Source of the DNA: JADJPL01 sp964607915
GTDB taxonomy: Bacteria > Bacteroidota > Bacteroidia > Chitinophagales > Saprospiraceae
DNA: 8,658 bases
NCBI GenBank assembly: GCA_964607915.1
Contig: CAZSMU010000151.1
Span: forward strand, 1-8,658
Direction of reading: 5' to 3'
A model generated the notes under the pieces. The model ran no database searches and was not told the DNA's origin. It was given only the letters and a program-made list of their open reading frames with translations. Numbering within the stretch: the first letter of the stretch is position 1; each line of letters opens with the position of its first letter. A program made the translations under genes and the position numbers. This document shows positions 6,946-8,658 of this stretch, in pieces.

Positions 6946-7407
6946 TCAGTAAGGCTGTTCGGTCGGAAGGTTCCCCTGTGGGGGCTTGGTAAGATAGCCT
7001 TTCCCGTGGGTCAGGGTGGAGCCTAAGTAACCCGTGAGCAATAAGAGTACAAAAAGGGCCACTGCGATAAAGTTCCGCCAGACATCCACCTGCCAACTCC
7101 CCGGGCGCTTGCCACTGAACCTCCAGGCGATGACGCCGAGAACGGTAAGCGCAACGCCGAGCCACGCATGCCATCCCAGGATTCCGCGTGCATACGGCTT
7201 CTGGTCTGCCAGCAGGAAGCCGGATACACAGGCCAGCAGGGCTATGGAAGAAGAAATCAGCAAGGTGGTGGGTATGACCGTTCGGAAGACCGCGTTTTTC
7301 GGTTTTCGACCCATGCGTTGGAATACCAGTGCCAAAAGCATCATACCTATTGGCACATGGACCAACAGGAGGTGGGACTTTCCAATAAACTGCAGGATTG
7401 CATCCAT
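6946..7407 (-). CDS. Small four-helix membrane protein, DUF2231-like
   Basis: The 153-residue protein has four predicted membrane helices at about 14-31, 44-66, 78-97 and 113-130. The N-terminal SHLLLVHVPIGMMLLALVF block (His12, His17) and the C-terminal TGYLGSTLTHGKGYL block recall the DUF2231-type membrane module that stands in front of c-type cytochrome domains in many Bacteroidota and Planctomycetes proteins; here no cytochrome domain follows. The spaced histidines near membrane boundaries could bind heme, but this is not shown. I prefer the ATG at 7405-7407 over the in-frame ATG at 7444-7446, because the 13 extra residues are encoded in an AT-rich 9-nt repeat stretch and would put a weak segment before the first helix. 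It precedes fdhD by 24 nt, so the two probably share a transcript. Function unknown. Confidence 0.8.
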   Translation of the reverse strand: MDAILQFIGKSHLLLVHVPIGMMLLALVFQRMGRKPKNAVFRTVIPTTLLISSSIALLACVSGFLLADQKPYARGILGWHAWLGVALTVLGVIAWRFSGKRPGSWQVDVWRNFIAVALFVLLLLTGYLGSTLTHGKGYLTKPPQGNLPTEQPY

Positions 7408-7426
7408 AGTACCCGATTTGGAAAGC

Positions 7427-7465
7427 GAAATTATACCAGAAATCATAGAAATTATAGAAAATCCG
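7427..7465. repeat. AT-rich degenerate 9-nt tandem repeat
   Basis: GAAATTATA (7427-7435), a 3-nt spacer, then GAAATCATA, GAAATTATA and GAAAATCCG in direct succession up to 7465. It lies just upstream of the preferred start of the membrane-protein gene, where a promoter is expected. No exact TAnnTTTG element is present; two TAATTTC-like stretches on the minus strand come close. Confidence 0.4.
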
Positions 7466-7516
7466 AAATTCCGTGTTCAGGATTCTACTTCTGATCGGGG
7501 TCGAAGGAAGGACTTT

Positions 7517-7595
7517 AGACTTGTTGCGAGGGGTCAGCGACGTGGGAAGAAAAGGGCTTTTTTGACCCCTCGATGATCCCCCTCGTAACAAGTCT
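7517..7595. repeat. Fold-back repeat, short copy (copy A)
   Basis: A 79-nt element with terminal inverted repeats AGACTTGTTGCGAGGGG at the left end and the same sequence with one G-to-A change at the right end. It is flanked on each side by TTT, a possible 3-bp target duplication, though the T-rich context weakens this. It is homologous to the longer element at 8411-8573 in the opposite orientation: its right 42 nt, reverse complemented, match 8411-8452 with 3 differences, and its left 24 nt match the reverse complement of 8550-8573 exactly. It lacks the ~84-nt centre of that copy. It starts 2 bases after the methyltransferase stop codon, so it forms the 3' end of that transcript, where it may also act as terminator. 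No protein is encoded. Confidence 0.8.
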
Positions 7596-7597
7596 TT

Positions 7598-8275
7598 TTA
7601 TACAGATGCAGCCATACTTCCCCAAAAACCCGACTGCCAGTTGATTTTTACGGTTCCAAAGCCGGCGTCGCGAAGCCAGGCCAGCGTATCTTCGAAGGAA
7701 TCCGGGAAGTCGTAGCGTTCGTGGTGTTGCATCAGGACGGCCCATTCTTCTTCGCTCGTTCCCTGCTGCAGGGCACGGCGTTTCCAGTCTGCGATGACAT
7801 CGTTTTCGTAGTGCGGCCAGCTTTTGGAAGCGAACAGATCCGCATAGCGGAACACGCCGCCTGGTTTTAGCCAGGAGTAGATGGCAGCGAACATGCGTTG
7901 TTTTTCGCTCGCGGGCAAGTGGTGCAGTGCCAGCACTGCGACAATCAGGTCGAAGCGTTGGGGGTCGAACCGCGCCTCTTCAAAACGGGCCTGTATCCGT
8001 TCGAACCTTGAGGTATCGCCAAAGCGCGCTTCACAGGCCGAAAGCATCTCTTCGGAGGCGTCGAGCAAGGTAAAGGAAGCTGCGGGAAATTGCGACAGCA
8101 AAAGTGCGGTGGCATTGCCGTTGCCACAGCCCAGGTCCAGCACCTGCCGCGGTTCGGTACCGCTGAACGGAGGGCCTGCTGCATGGCTTAGCAGTTCCTG
8201 GTAAAAAGGTACCCAACGCAGGATTTTCTCCGTATAGCCATTTTGCCAGGTATTGAATTCTTGTGCGATATCCAT
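7598..8275 (-). CDS. Class I SAM-dependent methyltransferase, CmoA-like
   Basis: The 225-residue protein has a complete Rossmann-fold methyltransferase core. Motif I is VLDLGCGNGNAT (45-56), binding S-adenosylmethionine; the ribose-binding acidic residue follows in FTLLDASEEML (about 68-78); motif IV is FDLIVAVLALHHL (about 107-119); and LKPGGVFRYADLF follows as the post-core strand. The C-terminal NWQSGFWGSMAAS resembles the ending of CmoA-type enzymes of tRNA wobble uridine modification, but the substrate cannot be told from this; trans-aconitate-type or other small-molecule methyltransferases are alternatives. Start ATG at 8273-8275, without Shine-Dalgarno. It is isolated from the upstream gene by a terminator hairpin, and a copy of the fold-back repeat lies on each side. 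A TATCTTCG sequence about 25 nt upstream of the start is one base from the -7 consensus and may be its promoter. Confidence 0.88.
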   Translation of the reverse strand: MDIAQEFNTWQNGYTEKILRWVPFYQELLSHAAGPPFSGTEPRQVLDLGCGNGNATALLLSQFPAASFTLLDASEEMLSACEARFGDTSRFERIQARFEEARFDPQRFDLIVAVLALHHLPASEKQRMFAAIYSWLKPGGVFRYADLFASKSWPHYENDVIADWKRRALQQGTSEEEWAVLMQHHERYDFPDSFEDTLAWLRDAGFGTVKINWQSGFWGSMAASV

Positions 8276-8334
8276 CGTTATCGGGTGTATGTCATCGAAG
8301 GCGAAGATAGGTATCTGTCGGGATAGTTGGGCTT

Positions 8335-8392
8335 AAAAACAGCGGTGGCCTGCGCGCACTCCGGGGAGTACGTGCAGGCCACCGCTGTTTTT
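8335..8392. terminator. Strong bidirectional Rho-independent terminator
   Basis: Outer arms of 19 perfectly paired bases (8335-8353 with 8374-8392), starting with AAAAA on the left and ending with TTTTT on the right. An inner stem continues with two non-Watson-Crick positions to a small loop around CCGGGG near 8362. The G/C-rich stem with a T-run on either strand fits a terminator working both ways. It would end the leftward transcript of the T9SS gene before the methyltransferase begins at 8275. Confidence 0.85.
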
Positions 8393-8408
8393 CCTCGCGA
8401 CAAGTCTA
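8393..8408. repeat. End fragment of a third fold-back repeat copy
   Basis: CCTCGCGACAAGTCTA equals the right end of the fold-back repeat plus one flanking base with a single change. It abuts the terminator T-run on the left and is followed by TT and then the full copy B, so two repeat ends stand head to head. No matching opposite end is visible, so this is a remnant. Confidence 0.65.
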
Positions 8409-8410
8409 TT

Positions 8411-8573
8411 AGACTTGTTGCGAGGGGAATCATCGAGGGGTCAAAAAGGCCCTTTTTCGCCCACACTATGCCTTTTTTCGGTCATATAGCGAGGCTATAC
8501 TCCCTCAAAAAGCCTTCGTGTGGACGAAAAATGACTCTTTTTTCCCTCCTCGCTGACCCCTCGCAACAAGTCT
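8411..8573. repeat. Fold-back repeat, long copy (copy B)
   Basis: A 163-nt imperfect palindrome centred at 8492. The outer 17 bases (AGACTTGTTGCGAGGGG) are perfectly inverted at both ends. The arms align without gaps at least to the CCACAC/GTGTGG pair (8461-8466 with 8518-8523), and TATAGC-GAG-GCTATA forms the apex. Both flanks are ATT, a possible 3-bp target duplication. Copy A (7517-7595) shares the two end regions in inverted orientation. The left boundary of the upstream gene's stop codon is inside it: TAG at 8572-8574 uses the last two bases of the repeat. No transposase is present, so this fits a MITE- or REP-like non-autonomous element. The stretch 8276-8571 contains only this, the fragment and the terminator; no gene. 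Confidence 0.8.
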
Positions 8574-8658
8574 ATTGCATAACGACCTTGCGCGTCATTG
8601 CCTTGCCGTCCACTTCGAGGCGGACGAGGTAGATGCCGGCGGGCAGCCTGCCGGCACC
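8572..8658 (-). CDS. C-terminal end of a T9SS-secreted protein (cut by right window edge)
   Basis: Only the last 28 residues are in the window, ending in TAG at 8572-8574. The residues RLPAGIYLVRLEVDGKAMTRKVVMQ fit the final strands of the type A T9SS sorting domain (the L-P-x-G-x-Y-x-v-x-l pattern, a turn with G, then K/R-V-V at the end). Such tails send a protein through the type IX secretion system for surface attachment or release, after which the tail is removed. The cargo lies outside the window and cannot be named. The stop codon coincides with the boundary of the fold-back repeat. Confidence 0.85.
   Translation of the reverse strand, partial: GAGRLPAGIYLVRLEVDGKAMTRKVVMQ

Noticed and set aside
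6848..7591. 247-codon minus-strand ORF covering copy A, the intergenic gap and the membrane-protein gene in another frame
   Set aside because: It starts inside the fold-back repeat, runs out of frame through two real genes, and shows no conserved features.
8300..8311. TATCTTCG as a firm methyltransferase promoter
   Set aside because: One mismatch to TAnnTTTG and no TTG at the expected distance upstream; kept only as a remark in the gene entry.
8278..8466. 62-codon minus-strand ORF across the terminator and repeats
   Set aside because: Entirely made of repeat and hairpin sequence; similar peptides arise from each repeat copy in several frames.
7517..8573. CRISPR array or toxin/retron-type RNA locus as the explanation for the repeats
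   Set aside because: The repeats are inverted, differ in length, lack regular spacers, and no cas, reverse transcriptase or toxin gene is nearby.

Overview
The window reads as chromosomal DNA from a Bacteroidota bacterium, most likely a moderately GC-rich marine or sludge-type lineage such as Saprospiria (the lineage is inference). Support: the gene at the right edge ends in a type IX secretion (T9SS) sorting tail; no start codon has a clear Shine-Dalgarno sequence; and two promoters upstream of rpsL fit the Bacteroidota TTG / TAnnTTTG pattern. Every real gene lies on the minus strand, so transcription runs from high to low coordinates. Long plus-strand ORFs are antisense shadows.

Layout in transcription order: (1) 8572-8658, last 28 residues of a T9SS cargo protein. 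(2) 8335-8573, a 163-nt fold-back repeat, a fragment of a third repeat copy, and a strong bidirectional terminator hairpin. (3) 7598-8275, a class I SAM methyltransferase, followed 2 bases after its stop by a 79-nt short version of the same repeat (7517-7595) in the opposite orientation. (4) 6946-7407, a small four-helix DUF2231-like membrane protein, then fdhD (6064-6921). (5) 5005-5910, an AraC-family regulator, then a two-gene molybdenum hydroxylase: a [2Fe-2S] subunit (4509-4967) and a Tat-exported molybdopterin subunit (2227-4491). (6) 2134-2194, a perfect 29-bp hairpin. (7) The str operon rpsL-rpsG-fusA, with fusA cut by the left edge; two tandem promoters lie in the 385-nt leader.

How the parts may work together: the AraC protein probably controls the hydroxylase genes 37 nt downstream of it. 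FdhD is a sulfurtransferase that activates molybdenum cofactor enzymes, so its position beside a hydroxylase suggests a Mo-enzyme neighbourhood. The membrane protein has histidines that could bind heme and might be a redox partner, but that is speculation. The most unusual content is non-coding: a MITE/REP-like repeat family with 17-bp terminal inverted repeats placed exactly at gene 3' ends, and the 29-bp perfect hairpin between the hydroxylase and the ribosomal operon.
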